Shown: piece after piece, positions 38,361 through 53,800 of the stretch | Layout: every line of letters starts with the position of its first letter | Numbering within the stretch: position 1 is the stretch's first letter | Source: Ianthella basta | Taxonomy: Eukaryota > Porifera > Demospongiae > Verongiida > Ianthellidae | DNA length: 64,000 nt | Direction of reading: 5' to 3' | Assembly (NCBI GenBank): GCA_964019415.1 | Contig: OZ025880.1 | Location: 7,370,585 to 7,434,584 of the forward strand | Position numbers and translations under genes: made by a program | The notes under the pieces: generated by a model | Database searches by the model: none | What the model was told of the DNA's origin: nothing | What the model saw: the letters and a program-made list of their open reading frames with translations, nothing else

Positions 38361-39371
38361 GAAACCTCAAGTTGTGCTTCCAGGGTCAATGATGGAACAA
38401 CTTGTCTCTCCAATTCTCAAGATGATATCTACAATGAACTTGAAGACAGTAGACACAAGTATACTGCGGAACAGGAGTCCTTGACCACTCATGTATCTTT
38501 TGCCCCCTTAGTACAACAGAGAGTGTCTTCAAGCCGATGCAGCTGGGATGCTGGCTACCTTCCTATGAACATAGCAGCAGATAACTCTCTTAATGCTGCT
38601 GCAGCCGGAGATGAGGGAGATTCCTCGTCTAGTGAAGATGAGGGAGATTCCTCGTCTAGTGAAGATGAGGGTGATGTAGATGAACTGCCAACTGAGGACA
38701 CCAATAAACCAGGCCATCCTTGTCCTGGAGATGCAGTAACAGAATCTACACATACCTCACCCAAAGCAGCCAATGGGCAGACACCACCTAGTCAATCAGA
38801 CAAGCACTATCACCCCACACTTCAGCCTGTAGCAGCTAAAGATGCTTCCACAGTGGGTGTACCTGCAGACAAGAACCCAGGTAATCTACGACGAGATGAC
38901 CTTCATGGGAAGTCGAAAGCCCCACAGCATGATCCGCCAACTGTTGCGGCAAAGGAAGGGCCTGCAGCTAGTCACCAGCTCTGTGTAGGCAAAGGTGATT
39001 CTGAATCAGAACAGGCCATTGACCAAGAACTGAAAAGATCCCTTAAAACGCAGGCAGAACAGACCGTTAGAAAGCTGGGGCAAGTGAACAAAGAGGCAAA
39101 AGCTGAGGAGAGCGTTGAAGAGCCACAAGAAGGAAATGTGGAAATGAGAGCAGAAGAGACCATCGAAATGCCAGAGGAAGAGAACGTGGAAGTGCAATTG
39201 GAGGAGACCAGTGATGAAGCCACTGATGAGAGCCATGAATCCTCCTCACCACCTGCACTTGTACTCGCTGACATTGTGCACATAAACAGTGAGGTTACAA
39301 CCTACTCTATCAGTGGAGTGATCAACACTATGTGTAATGTTGAATTTGATCCCCATGACAGGCACGAGTGA
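38361..39371 (+). CDS. Terminal exon, paralogue C of the DPxDRH-tail family
   Basis: Exon of about 336 codons from a CCAGCAG acceptor to TGA. The N-terminal part has a duplicated acidic block (two copies of a 24-bp GATGAGGGAGATTCCTCGTC unit giving EDEGDSSSS). The middle is Lys/Glu-rich with a heptad-like EESVEEPQEGNVEMRAEETI segment. The end, TYSISGVINTMCNVEFDPHD plus RHE, matches the tails of copies A and B. No known domain; probably an acidic, mostly disordered tail with a conserved terminal peptide. Function unknown. Confidence 0.55.
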   Translation, partial: ETSSCASRVNDGTTCLSNSQDDIYNELEDSRHKYTAEQESLTTHVSFAPLVQQRVSSSRCSWDAGYLPMNIAADNSLNAAAAGDEGDSSSSEDEGDSSSSEDEGDVDELPTEDTNKPGHPCPGDAVTESTHTSPKAANGQTPPSQSDKHYHPTLQPVAAKDASTVGVPADKNPGNLRRDDLHGKSKAPQHDPPTVAAKEGPAASHQLCVGKGDSESEQAIDQELKRSLKTQAEQTVRKLGQVNKEAKAEESVEEPQEGNVEMRAEETIEMPEEENVEVQLEETSDEATDESHESSSPPALVLADIVHINSEVTTYSISGVINTMCNVEFDPHDRHE

Positions 39372-39738
39372 ACAGCTCATGACCTGTAGATTGATGGGTT
39401 TATTGTTTGTACTTTTTAACCCTTTTCAATTTTTTGTGTGTTGACTTGCCTAGGCCTTTAACATGCAATGTGATAACACTGGGCATTTGTGCCTACATCG
39501 ACAGGCAATGAGTGCTTGGCATCGTGTTTTGCAGCTATGTAGTCTAGCCACCTATAGTGTCTCCATTTCTCATTATTCATGTGGGATTGGAAGAGAAGGA
39601 TCCAGATCCTGCCTACCAAGGCATAAAAGTCCAAGTGGATGCGTGTATGTGGGGAATATGTTCATATAGGAAAGGGAGGGGCAAGGTAGCTATAGGGGTG
39701 GGACAGTAATGAGGAGATGCTGCAGGATGCATGGTCTA
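39372..39738. other. 3' flank of paralogue C
   Basis: No gene recognised. A/T-rich sequence, possibly 3' UTR. Confidence 0.4.
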
Positions 39739-40640
39739 ACCTCCCCCCCCCCCCCCCCCCCCATGGAACTCATCGGGGGGGGGGGGGGGGGGAATGGACT
39801 CAAGCAGATGCTTTTATGTTGGGGAGAGTCCCACAGGGGTTGGTGGAGGGGCTAGCTATAGGGGTGGGGACAGTCCATGCACACTGTAGTGTGCCCTATA
39901 GGGGGCGGGGACAGCAGTGGGGACACTCTACAGTGTGCATGGTCTAACTGCCCCCCTCCCCTCCATCCAGGGAAGACTGGATACAAGCGGATGCTTGCAC
40001 TTTGGGGATTTCCCATTTGGGTGGAGGAGGGGCTAGCTATAGGGGGAAGGGGGGTGTCATGGGAACACTCTACAGTGTGCATGGTCTACCCCCCCATCCA
40101 AGGAAGAATGGACACAAGCAGTCGCTTGCACTTTGGGGATATTCCTGTTTGGGTGGAGGAGGGTCTAGGCATAGGGGGCGGGGACAGCAGTGGGGACACT
40201 CTAGACACTCTACAGTGTGCATGGTCTAACCCCCCCATCCAAGGAAGACTGGACACAAGCAGTTGCTTGCACTTTGAGGATATTCCCATTTGGGTGGAGG
40301 AGGGGCTAGGCATAGGGGGCGGGGACAGCAGTGGGGACACTCTAGACACTCTACAGTGTGCATGGTCTAACCCCCCCCCCCCATCCAAGGAAGACTGGAC
40401 ACAAGCAGTTGCTTGCACTTTGAGGATATTCCCATTTGGGTGGAGGAGGGGCTAGGCATAGGGGGCGGGGACAGCAGTGGGGACACTCTAGACACTCTAC
40501 AGTGTGCATGGTCTAACCCCTCCCCCCCATCCAAGGAAGAATGGACACAAGCAGTTGCTTGCACTTTGGGGATATTCCCATTTGGGTGGAGGAGGGGCTA
40601 GGCATAGGGGGTGGGGACAGTAGTGGGGACACAGATAGGA
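39739..40640. repeat. About 140-bp tandem repeat, five to six copies
   Basis: Units of about 140-148 bp sharing ACACTCTACAGTGTGCATGG, a poly-C run, a GGAAGA.TGGACACAAGC block, GCTTGCACTTTG.GGAT and TTTGGGTGGAGGAGG. It begins with facing C and G homopolymer runs (39743-39793) that can form a hairpin. Long frames here are repeat artefacts. Confidence 0.85.
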
Positions 40641-42439
<1,799 letters not shown>

Positions 42440-43892
42440 ATGGCCCACCGGCTCCACCAAAAGGAAGAGAGCATCTACAACCTCATCCCCCCGCCGCCCC
42501 AGCAGCGCGTGCAGCAGCCAAGGTGCACATGTAACGGGTGGATTGTGTGTGAATGCGCCTCTTCTGGCCTTGCTGACGGCTGCGACGCGTGTAGGGTCGT
42601 TTTTTGTTTACTTTAAAACTGTGCAGTGACACTTTAACCGACTGCGTGCATTGGCCATAAAGACCCCTTGTATAGCAGTTGGGTAGATTATTGGAGAAAT
42701 GTGAATGCAGTGAACAGCACGGGGTACCTCTGGGTGCTGTTCCTCTCCTTTCCCCTTTGCTCCTTCCATGCACCCTCTCACCCCATACTCCCCCCTCCCT
42801 CCCCAGGCATGTGTCCAAGTTTAACTCCTCGGTGAAAGAAGAGACCCAGAAGAAGAAAGTCGGCAGCAAGACCATGGGTCCAGCCAAGGTGGCAGTCAAT
42901 GATCCACAGGCATTTCTGAAGAAACGTTCAAAAGAACCTAAACTGCCAGAAAGTAGGTTCCTGGTGTGTGTTGCGGCTCCCTCCCTCCCTCCACCCATCC
43001 CTAGTGTCACTCCTCCCTCCCTCCCTCCCTCCCTCCCCCCTCCCTCCCTTCCCCTGCAGAGACATCATTTCAATACCCAGACGCAGACAAGCGCCGTCCA
43101 CCTGTCCCCACCCTAACAGAGAAACCGCAGATGGCCACGCCCACAAAGAAGGACTTTATTTCCACCAATGTCACCACCAATGTGATGTCTGTTCCAAAGA
43201 AGCCCAGTCCAGCCTACGTGGACACAGCCAGGGGCTCCAAACAACCACTGGAGTCATCTGGCCTGGTTCCAAAATACATCAAGGAGAAGGTGGGAGGGGG
43301 AGGGGGAGGGGGAAGGGAGGGGAGGGGGAGGAGTGTAATTGCAGTGGTGCATACATTTAGCAGCCTGAGGACACAACCCACTGCACTCTGCTGTGGTCAG
43401 CCTCAACTACCATCTGTGGGAGGGGGGTTATCTCATGTATCCAGACCACCATTTTGTTTAGGGTGGGGTCTAAACAACATGCTGATCTGCTACATGAGAC
43501 TAGGGGAGGGGAGGGGAGGGAGGGTTGTGTATATGTGATCATGCTTTGCTTCCCCTACCCACCTACTTCCACAGAACTTTGGTAAGGTCCCTGACTACCT
43601 CACCCGCCGCAAGGAGGAGATGGAGCAAGCACAAGAGGCTTATGACCGATATGTGGCGGAGAGCTTCCGTCAGGGTGCCATGCAGCAGCTGGGCGAGGCA
43701 GAGCGAGAAGAGATCCTGGAGGGGCTGAAGCGGAACTGGGAGGAGCTCCACCACCGATACCAGGGGCTGTCTGTGGTGACAGACACTGCTCCCAAGAAGA
43801 CTCGCAAGGAACGAATGGAAGCTGAAATGAAACAGCTAGAGAAGGACATTGAACTGATTGAGAAACACAGTATTGTGTATGTAGCTCAGTGA
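42440..43892 (+). CDS. ENKUR: Enkurin, four exons
   Basis: Axonemal adaptor protein; enkurin binds TRPC channels in sperm and is a microtubule inner protein of motile cilia. Exons: 42440-42522, 42807-42952, 43060-43289 and 43575-43892, giving 258 residues, close to the vertebrate 256. The N-terminus has ESIYNLIP. Exon 2 has KTMGPAKVAVNDPQAFLKKR. Exon 3 ends SSGLVPKYIKEK. Exon 4 encodes the enkurin domain with a coiled coil (PDYLTRRKEEMEQAQEAYDR, ILEGLKRNWEELHHRYQGLS, MKQLEKDIELIEKHSIVYVA) and the IQ-like region. Junction phases all match. It converges on the cysteinyl-tRNA synthetase gene, 963 bp between stops. Confidence 0.95.
42955..43056. repeat. (CCCT)n tract before the ENKUR exon 3 acceptor
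   Basis: C/T-rich CCCTCCCT array on the coding strand ending at the CAG acceptor. A G-rich GGGGGA array (43291-43333) begins right after the exon 3 donor. Confidence 0.75.
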
Positions 43893-44855
43893 GGGGCGTG
43901 GCAGGGTGTGGCAGGGTGTGGCAGGGTGTGGCAGGGTGTGTGTATGTGTCATGTGATGTTAATAGTTATCCATTAACAACCCAGTCTGAGTGTCTGCCTG
44001 CATGAGGTGAGGTTGTGCAATTGGTGAAATGCCACATAGTTAAGCCTGTGCGATAATCGCGATAAAACAGTTATCGTGACAAGTATAAAGGCTAACGATG
44101 GCTCCAGTTTGGCAGGAGCCCCAGCTGCAGACAGTGTCCATGTTGAGTGGTACTTTATTTCCATACAATTTGCAAATCTCCACGGGTTGGGAGCCCTACT
44201 TGATGTTTGTTTGTCATGGGATCCTGTGTCTGTGCTAGTGGAATCAAGTTTTGCTGACGTACTTAAAGGATCGTATCCCTTGTACATCGGTGTGGCCGGT
44301 GTGGCCAGGTGCTGGCACAGTGGTGGGGAGCATGCGTTGATACAAGTAGTCAGTCAGTCAGTGCTGTGTCTGGTGGGGCCAGTGAGGACGGCTGGTAGGC
44401 TTAATACACATCCACATCCACTGCAACACACAATCAGTGCATTATATCATAGCACGCATGCTATGGGTGCAAATTAGTGTATGTGCACAGTACATTAATA
44501 ATATATTATACAATTCTACTGCAATGACTAATAACTATTTGTACTATATGCACTATAAGGAGCATGTACCAGAGATGTGGTGTGGTAACCACCTTATCCA
44601 CTCATGGGCCGTGCAGGGCTAGCTGCCAAGCAGGCCCCCAACTCTAGTCAGGAGCTCCTCTGCAGCTGCTCATAACACATACATAGCTACAATAATGTAG
44701 CAAATGTCTTTATAACTTGGAAAATTCTTCCTAATAAAATTACAGCAATTATTACAGTTATGAATTACACGTACATGTAGTAATGTGTGATTGAATTGAT
44801 GGTCTGGTGTCTGCCTGTGTGGGTGGGGCCAGTTGTCCCCGCCCCCCCACCCCTC
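43893..44855. other. Convergent intergenic region
   Basis: Starts with four copies of a 10-bp GTGGCAGGGT repeat (43898-43938). No gene recognised. Confidence 0.6.
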
Positions 44856-47800
44856 CTATGGCTGTGCTCCTTGCCCGGCGGTGGCCTGGTAGCGCTGGTA
44901 CTTCTCCTGTTGTGACTGCCACAGCTTGGTCAACTTCTTCCTCTGCTTCTCACTGATGACCTTACCCTCTGCATCATGAGTTGGGATACCCTGGGGGGGG
45001 AGGGGGGGGAGGGGGGGGAAGGGGGGGAGGGGGGAGGCAATAGAACATACAAGAAAAGCAATGGTTTGTCGAGCTTACCTGTTCATCAAACTGGCTGTAC
45101 TTGTCTGTCTCCTTGAGGAACATCTCCTCTGGTGGGATTTTCATCTGCTCCTCACGCTTCAGCTGTGGGAGGGGAGGGGCACACCTGTGTGAGTGTCCCA
45201 CCCACTCACACCTGTGTAAGTGCCCCGCCCACTCCACCAACCTTAGCCTCCTCCAACTTTCTCCGCTGCTCTTCCTTTTGTCGTTCCTTCTCTTCCAAAC
45301 GCTAAAAACAGACAGAAAGACAGACAGACAGACAGACAGACAGACGGACGTATCCTAGTACATAGGTAAGTAGTAACACTACCCACTACTATATTCCCAG
45401 TGTGCCCCGCCTCCAGTAGGCGTGTCCCACCTGCCGCTCCTCCTCCTTTGCCCTCAAGATGGCCTCCCGTCCGACCACCTTGATGACACAGCGCCCCTCC
45501 TTATCCTCCAGGCGTACTCCCAGCTCAGCCAGCTGGTCGTCACGGAGATAATCACATGCACGAAGGAGCGGAGTGTCTGTGTGTCGGGGGGGGGGTGAAA
45601 TTGAACCAATATTACATTAGATATAAGCAATGACATTACAAGGTCTTACTCTTTGTTTCCAGTGCCTCTTTTCGGACAGTCTCTCTAAACTCAGCCAACA
45701 GATTGAGGTACGGCATTACGGCTTCCTCGTTGGTTGCCGTGGCAACACCCTCTATTGGAAACCCAATGGAATCATCCCCTTGCACAACTCCAAACACCTG
45801 AGTTGTCACATAGTGACATGACACATGACAGTGACATGACACATGGCAGTGATACGACACATGACAGTGATACGACACATGACAGTGATACGACACATGC
45901 TGCTGGACAGCTTACCTTGAAAAGGTACATGAGATATTTTGCAATGTTGCCAAGAAGGATGACATCACTGTTACTATCTTTAGTACTGATGTAAGAGTTG
46001 GCCACACCCACTAGCTCCCTCATCTGTCGTATCACAGTGGGCGTGTCCACAGAGTCTACATGAACAGCAACTGAGACAGCTGGAAGACTCTGCTACTGCC
46101 GACTAGTGGGGTGCGGTGACAGAGCTGTCACTGTCAGCAACTCACCACAAAGAGCTTCGTGGATGGCCTTCTTCTTGTCTTCAAACCTTCACACACATTC
46201 ACAGACAGACAGACAGACAGGCAGACGCAAGATACCCCATTGTAAGGACAAACAACAGCACACCAGTTGGCAAGCATACATTACCATAAGGCTACTAATT
46301 GTATCAGGTACTAATTTTAGTGAATTCAGCTAGTAGTGAAAACTTGCCAAGATTGTACCCACTAAAAGAGTTTGTACAGGTGTAATTCTTCACTCACAAA
46401 AATTTGAAAAGCGATAAAATTTAGTACCCACCAAATCTTGGACTTTTCAAAATGCTAAATTCAGTTGCTGCTAAAATTGTAGTACTCAGTGACCTGCCTT
46501 GGCTCCCAGTTCCCTCTCCCCCATCTAGGCCCCGCCCATCCTAGCCCCACCCACCTGTCCGCCAGTCCCCTCCCCTCATCTAGGCCCCGCCCATCCTAGC
46601 CCCACCCACCTGTCTGCCAGTTCCCTCTCCTGGTGGGTCCACTTGCTGTACACCTCCAGTGGACGGCTCCGCTTGCGTCGGAGCAGGTCAGTTACAGAGA
46701 GGAAGAACTCCTGCAGAGGTGAAGGGGATGGATCACTATCGTCAAAGTAGCCACATACCATCACACGCTGTCACAAGCTGTCATACGGTGTCACAAACTG
46801 TCACATGACAGTCACATGGTGTTACATCATCTCTGCTGACCTGAAAGGTCTTCTCCAGTTGCTTGGCCTCTGCCATTGTGTTCTGTCCGTAGTCGAGGGT
46901 TGCGTTCCACGAATGCATTAGGAAGGCTAGCCTGAGCTGGCGTGCTGAGTGCTGGGTGAGGGCTTCCTGGGGAGGGGCAGGGGGTGGGGCAGGGGTGCGG
47001 TAAGAAAGGGTTACAGGTAGTGTGGTCTTCCAATACTTGCCCACCTTGATGGTGATGAAGTTCTTCAGTGACTTTGACATCTTGCAGCCTTCGATGGTGA
47101 GATGGCCGGTGTGCAGGAAGTAATTAACCCACTGGTGGTACTCGTAATGGGCCTGCGTGCAATGGACAATGCCACGTCACAGGAAGTAGCGGTCAGGTGA
47201 CAGGAAGTGACCATATCTAAAGCATACCTCTGCCTGTGCTATCTCGTTGTCATGGTGAGGGAACTTAAGGTCTGCCCCTCCTGTGTGGATGTCCATTCGC
47301 GGGCCAATTATATCGCTATGGCAACAACGTGACAGGTGACATTCACGTAACTGTCATGTGACTGTCATGTGATTGTGTAGTGTTCCTCACTCAGCCATCA
47401 CTGAGCACTCAATGTGCCAGCCGGGTCTTCCTCTTCCCCAGGGACTGTCCCAAGCTGGCTCTCCTGGCTTGGAGGCCTTCCACAGCACAAAGTCATTGCG
47501 AGACCGCTTCTCTTGCATGTGCTTGTCAACTGCTGTCAGGACGCCTAGGGGTGGGGCAGATGGGTGGGGCACAACAGTCTCCATACCCCCCTCACACAGT
47601 GTGCCACCCTCTCCTGCCCCTTCCCTTCTCCCTCCCCCTCCCATCCCCTTCCAACTCTCCTCCCCCTTCCCTTCTCCCTCCCCCTCCCATCCTCTCCAGT
47701 CCCCCTCCCCCTTGCTTGCTGCTCACACAAGTGCGTCAACCTAGCCCCTCTCTCTCCCCTCCCCCTCTCCCTAGCCCCTCCCTCTCCCCTCCCCCTCTCC

Positions 47801-50800
47801 CTAGCCCCTCCCTCTCCCCTCCCCCTCTCCCTAGCCCCTCCCTCACCTTCCCCTCCCCCTAGCCCCTCCCTCACTTTCCCCTCCCCCTCCCCCTAGCCCC
47901 TCTCTCTCCCCTCCCCCTCCCCCTAGCTCCTCCCTCCCTCTCCCCTCCCCCTCCCCCTAGCCCCTCCCTCACCTCCCCCTCCCCCTAGCCCCTCCCTCAC
48001 CTTCCCCTTCCTGCATGGCAGCCATGTCGCCCACAGCCTCAGGGACCAACTTGGCGTAGTCATGAGAGGCCGAAAAGGCCTTGGTGTCAAAGTACACCGA
48101 GCCACTGGACTCATACCTGGGGCCACAACAAGGTTGCAGGTCACATGATGGTCACATGATAGTCACATGGTCACATGGCCACATGATGGTGGCACTCACC
48201 CGTATCCATTGGCAACTATCTTCTCTACATATCTAATAACTTCAGGGACATACTCTGTAACTCGTGTCAGCACATCAGGGGGCAGGACCTGCAGGAAACA
48301 AACGAGAGGATCTTACCCTTTGGCACTCTTATCAGTAGTAGAGGAGCTTCCCCTCACATTGAGAGCGGCCATGTCGCTGTGGAAGTCTGCCTCCCAGTGC
48401 CTGGAGAGGGCAGCAAAGATGCTGTGGTCTGTCAGAGTGGAGCCAAACTGGAGGGAGGGGCAGAGGATGGAGCAAGAGGGGCGTGTCACAAGAGGGGTGT
48501 CTTGGTGGGTGAGGGCAATCTTAAAATGACTGTACCAGGCACTGTCAGCTAGGTCTACTGTCAGCCATGTCCATCGATCAGCCCCGCCCACCTGTGTGTC
48601 CAACCAGGCAGCCAGAGGGTCGGCTGCAGCATCCACCAAAGTGGAGGTTGCTTCAGAGGAAGGCTTGGCACTTTGGGCAGCCAGCAGAGCAGCCTCAGCC
48701 CTCTCCTGCATACATGACATCACATGACATCACATGACACTACACACACTGTCACACACACAATAACTCTCCTTGTAATTAAATATGAACCAGCAACCCG
48801 CTCCCCTCCCCTCCCCCCTCCCCTCCCCTCCCCTCCCCCTCCCCTCCCCCTCCCCCCTCCCCTCCCCTTCCCCTCCCCTCCCTCCCATGCATGATGATGT
48901 TGCTACGCCCACCAGGGTGGTCCGGAGGAGGGTCTTCTTGGCAGCATCAGTTTCTCGTGCAACCTTCTCCCTCAAAGGCTACAAGACAGAGCAAAACACA
49001 GCACTTCCTATCACTGCAGGCTTCTCCCACACACACCACTGGCACCCCTCACCACACACACACCACTGGCACCCCTCACCACACACACACCACTGGCACC
49101 CCTCACCACACACACACCACTGGCACCCCTCACCACACACACACCACTGGCACCCCTCACCACACACACACCACTGGCACCCCTCACCCCACACACACCA
49201 CTGGCACCCCTCACCACACACACACCACTGGCACCCCTCACCACACACACACCACTGGCACCCCTCACCCCACACACCACTGGCACCCCTCACCACACAC
49301 ACACCACTAGCACCCCTCACCACACACACACCACTGGCACCCCTCACCACACACACACCACTGGCACCCCTCACCACACACCACTAGCACCCCTCACCAC
49401 ACACACACCACTGGCACCCCTCACCACACACACACCACTGGCACCCCTCACCACACACACACCACTGGCACCCCTCACCACACACCACTGGCACCCCTCA
49501 CCACACACACACCACTGGCACCCCTCACCACACACACACCACTGGCACCCCTCACCACACACCACTAGCACCCCTCACCACACACACACCACTGGCACCC
49601 CTCACCACACACCACTGGCACCCCTCACCACACACCACTAGCACCCCTCACCACACACACCACTAGCACCCCTCACCACACACCACTAGCACCCCTCACC
49701 ACACACACACCACTGGCACCCCTCACCACACACACACCACTGGCACCCCTCACCACACACACACCACTGGCACCCCTCACCACACACCACTGGCACCCCT
49801 CACCACACACCACTGGCACCCCTCACCACACACACACCACTGGCACCCCTCACCACACACACACCACTGGCACCCCTCACCACACACCACTGGCACCCCT
49901 CACCACACACACACCACTGGCACCCCTCACCACACACACACCACTGGCACCCCTCACCACACACACACCACTGGCACCCCTCACCACACACACACCACTG
50001 GCACCCCTCACCACACACACACCACTGGCACCCCTCACCACACACCACTGGCACCCCTCACCACACACCACTAGCACCCCTCACCACACACCACTAGCAC
50101 CCCTCACCACACACACACCACTGGCACCCCTCACCACACAAACACCACTGGCACCCCTCACCACACACACACCACTGGCACCCCTCACCACACACCACTG
50201 GCACCCCTCACCACACACCACTAGCACCCCTCACCACACACCACTAGCACCCCTCACCACACACACACCACTGGCACCCCTCACCACACACACCACTGGC
50301 ACCCCTCACCACACACACCACTGGCACCCCTCACCACACACACACCACTGGCACCCCTCACCACACACACACCACTGGCACCCCTCACCACACACACACC
50401 ACTGGCACCCCTCACCACACACACACCACTAGCACCCCTCACCACACACACACCACTGGCACCCCTCACCACACACACACCACTGGCACCCCTCACCACA
50501 CACACCACTGGCACCCCTCACCACACACCACTGGCACCCCTCACCACACACCACTGGCACCCCTCACCACACACCACTGGCACCCCTCACCACACACACA
50601 CCACTAGCACCCCTCACCACACACACACCACTGGCACCCCTCACCACACACCACTGGCACCCCTCACCACACACACACCACTAGCAACCCTCACCACACA
50701 CACACCACTAGCACCCCTCACCACACACACACCACTGGCACCCCTCACCACACACCACTGGCACCCCTCACCACACACACACCACTAGCACCCCTCACCA

Positions 50801-53800
50801 CACACACACCACTGGCACCCCTCACCACACACCACTGGCACCCCTCACCACACACACACCACTAGCACCCCTCACCACACACACACCACTGGCACCCCTC
50901 ACCACACACACACCACTGGCACCCCTCACCACACACCACTGGCACCCCTCACCACACACACACCACTAGCACCCCTCACCACACACACACCACTGGCACC
51001 CCTCACCACACACACACCACTGGCACCCCTCACCACACACACCACTGGCACCCCTCACCACACACACACCACTGGCACCCCTCACCACACACCACTGGCA
51101 CCCCTCACCACACACACCACTGGCACCCCTCACCACACACACACCACTGGCACCCCTCACCACACACCACTGGCACCCCTCACCACACACACCACTGGCA
51201 CCCCTCACCACACACACCACTGGCACCCCTCACCACACACCACTAGCACCCCTCACCACACACACACCACTGGCACCCCTCACCACACACACACCACTGG
51301 CACCCCTCACCACACACCACTGGCACCCCTCACCACACACACACCACTGGCACCCCTCACCACACACACACCACTGGCACCCCTCACCACACACCACTAG
51401 CACCCCTCACCACACACCACTGGCACCCCTCACCACACACCACTAGCACCCCTCACCACACACACCACTAGCACCCCTCACCACACACCACTAGCACCCC
51501 TCACCACACCACTAGCACCCCTCACCACACACCACTAGCACCCCTCACCACACACACCACTGGCACCCCTCACCACACACCACTAGCACCCCTCACCACA
51601 CACCACTGGCACCCCTCACCACACACCACTAGCACCCCTCACCACACACCACTGGCACCCCTCACCACACACCACTGGCACCCCTCACCACACACACCAC
51701 TAGCACCCCTCACCACACACCACTGGCACCCCTCACCACACACCACTGGCACCCCTCACCACACACCACTGGCACCCCTCACCACACACCACTAGCACCC
51801 CTCACCACACACCACTGGCACCCCTCACCACACACCACTAGCACCCCTCACCACACACCACTGGCACCCCTCACCACACACCACTAGCACCCCTCACCAC
51901 ACACCACTGGCACCCCTCACCACACACCACTGGCACCCCTCACCACACACACCACTAGCACCGCTCACCACACACCACTGGCACCCCTCACCACACACCA
52001 CTGGCACCCCTCACCACACACCACTAGCACCCCTCACCACACACCACTAGCACCCCTCACCACACACCACTGGCACCCCTCACCACACACCACTAGCACC
52101 CCTCACCACACACACCACTGGCACCCCTCACCACACACACACCACTGGCACCCCTCACCACACACACACCACTGGCACCCCTCACCACACACACCACTGG
52201 CACCCCTCACCACACACCACTGGCACCCCTCACCACACACCACTAGCACCCCTCACCACACACACCACTGGCACCCCTCACCACACACACACCACTGGCA
52301 CCCCTCACCACACACACCACTGGCACCCCTCACCACACACCACCGGCACCCCTCACCACACACCACTGGCACCCCTCACCACACACACACCACTGGCACC
52401 CCTCACCACACACACACCACCGGCACCCCTCACCACACACACACCACTGGCACCCCTCACCACACACACACCACTGGCACCCCTCACCACACACCACTGG
52501 CACCCCTCACCACACACCACTGGCACCCCTCACCACACACCACTGGCACCCCTCACCACACACACACCACTGGCACCCCTCACCACACACACACCACTGG
52601 CACCCCTCACCACACACACACCACTAGCACCCCTCACCACACACACACCACTGGCACCCCTCACCACACACACACCACTGGCACCCCTCACCACACACAC
52701 ACCACTGGCACCCCTCACCACACACACCACTGGCACCCCTCACCACACACACCACTGGCACCCCTCACCACACACCACTGGCACCCCTCACCACACACCA
52801 CTGGCACCCCTCACCACACACACCACTGGCACCCCTCACCACACACACCACTGGCACCCCTCACCACACACCACCGGCACCCCTCACCACACACACACCA
52901 CTGGCACCCCTCACCACACACACACCACTGGCACCCCTCACCACACACACACCACCGGCACCCCTCACCACACACACACCACTGGCACCCCTCACCACAC
53001 ACACACCACTAGCACCCCTCACCACACACCACTAGCACCCCTCACCACACACACACCACTAGCACCCCTCACCACACACCACTAGCCCCCTCACCACACA
53101 CACACCACTAGCACCCCTCACCACACACCACTAGCACCCCTCACCACACACACCACTAGCACCCCTCACCACACACCACTAGCACCCCTCACCACACACA
53201 CACCACTGGCACCCCTCACCACACACCACTGGCACCCCTCACCACACACCACTGGCACCCCTCACCACACACACACCACTGGCACCCCTCACCACACACC
53301 ACTGGCACCCCTCACCACACACACACCACTGGCACCCCTCACCACACACACACCACTGGCACCCCTCACCACACACCACTAGCACCCCTCACCACACACC
53401 ACTAGCACCCCTCACCACACACACACCACTGGCACCCCTCACCACACACACCACTGGCACCCCTCACCACACACACACCACTGGCACCCCTCACCACACA
53501 CACACCACTAGCACCCCTCACCACACACACACCACTGGCACCCCTCACCACACACACACCACTGGCACCCCTCACCACACACACACCACTGGCACCCCTC
53601 ACCACACACACCACTGGCACCCCTCACCACACACACCACTGGCACCCCTCACCACACACCACTGGCACCCCTCACCACACACACACCACTGGCACCCCTC
53701 ACCACACACCACTGGCACCCCTCACCACACACACACCACTGGCACCCCTCACCACACACACACCACTAGCACCCCTCACCACACACCACTGGCACCCCTC

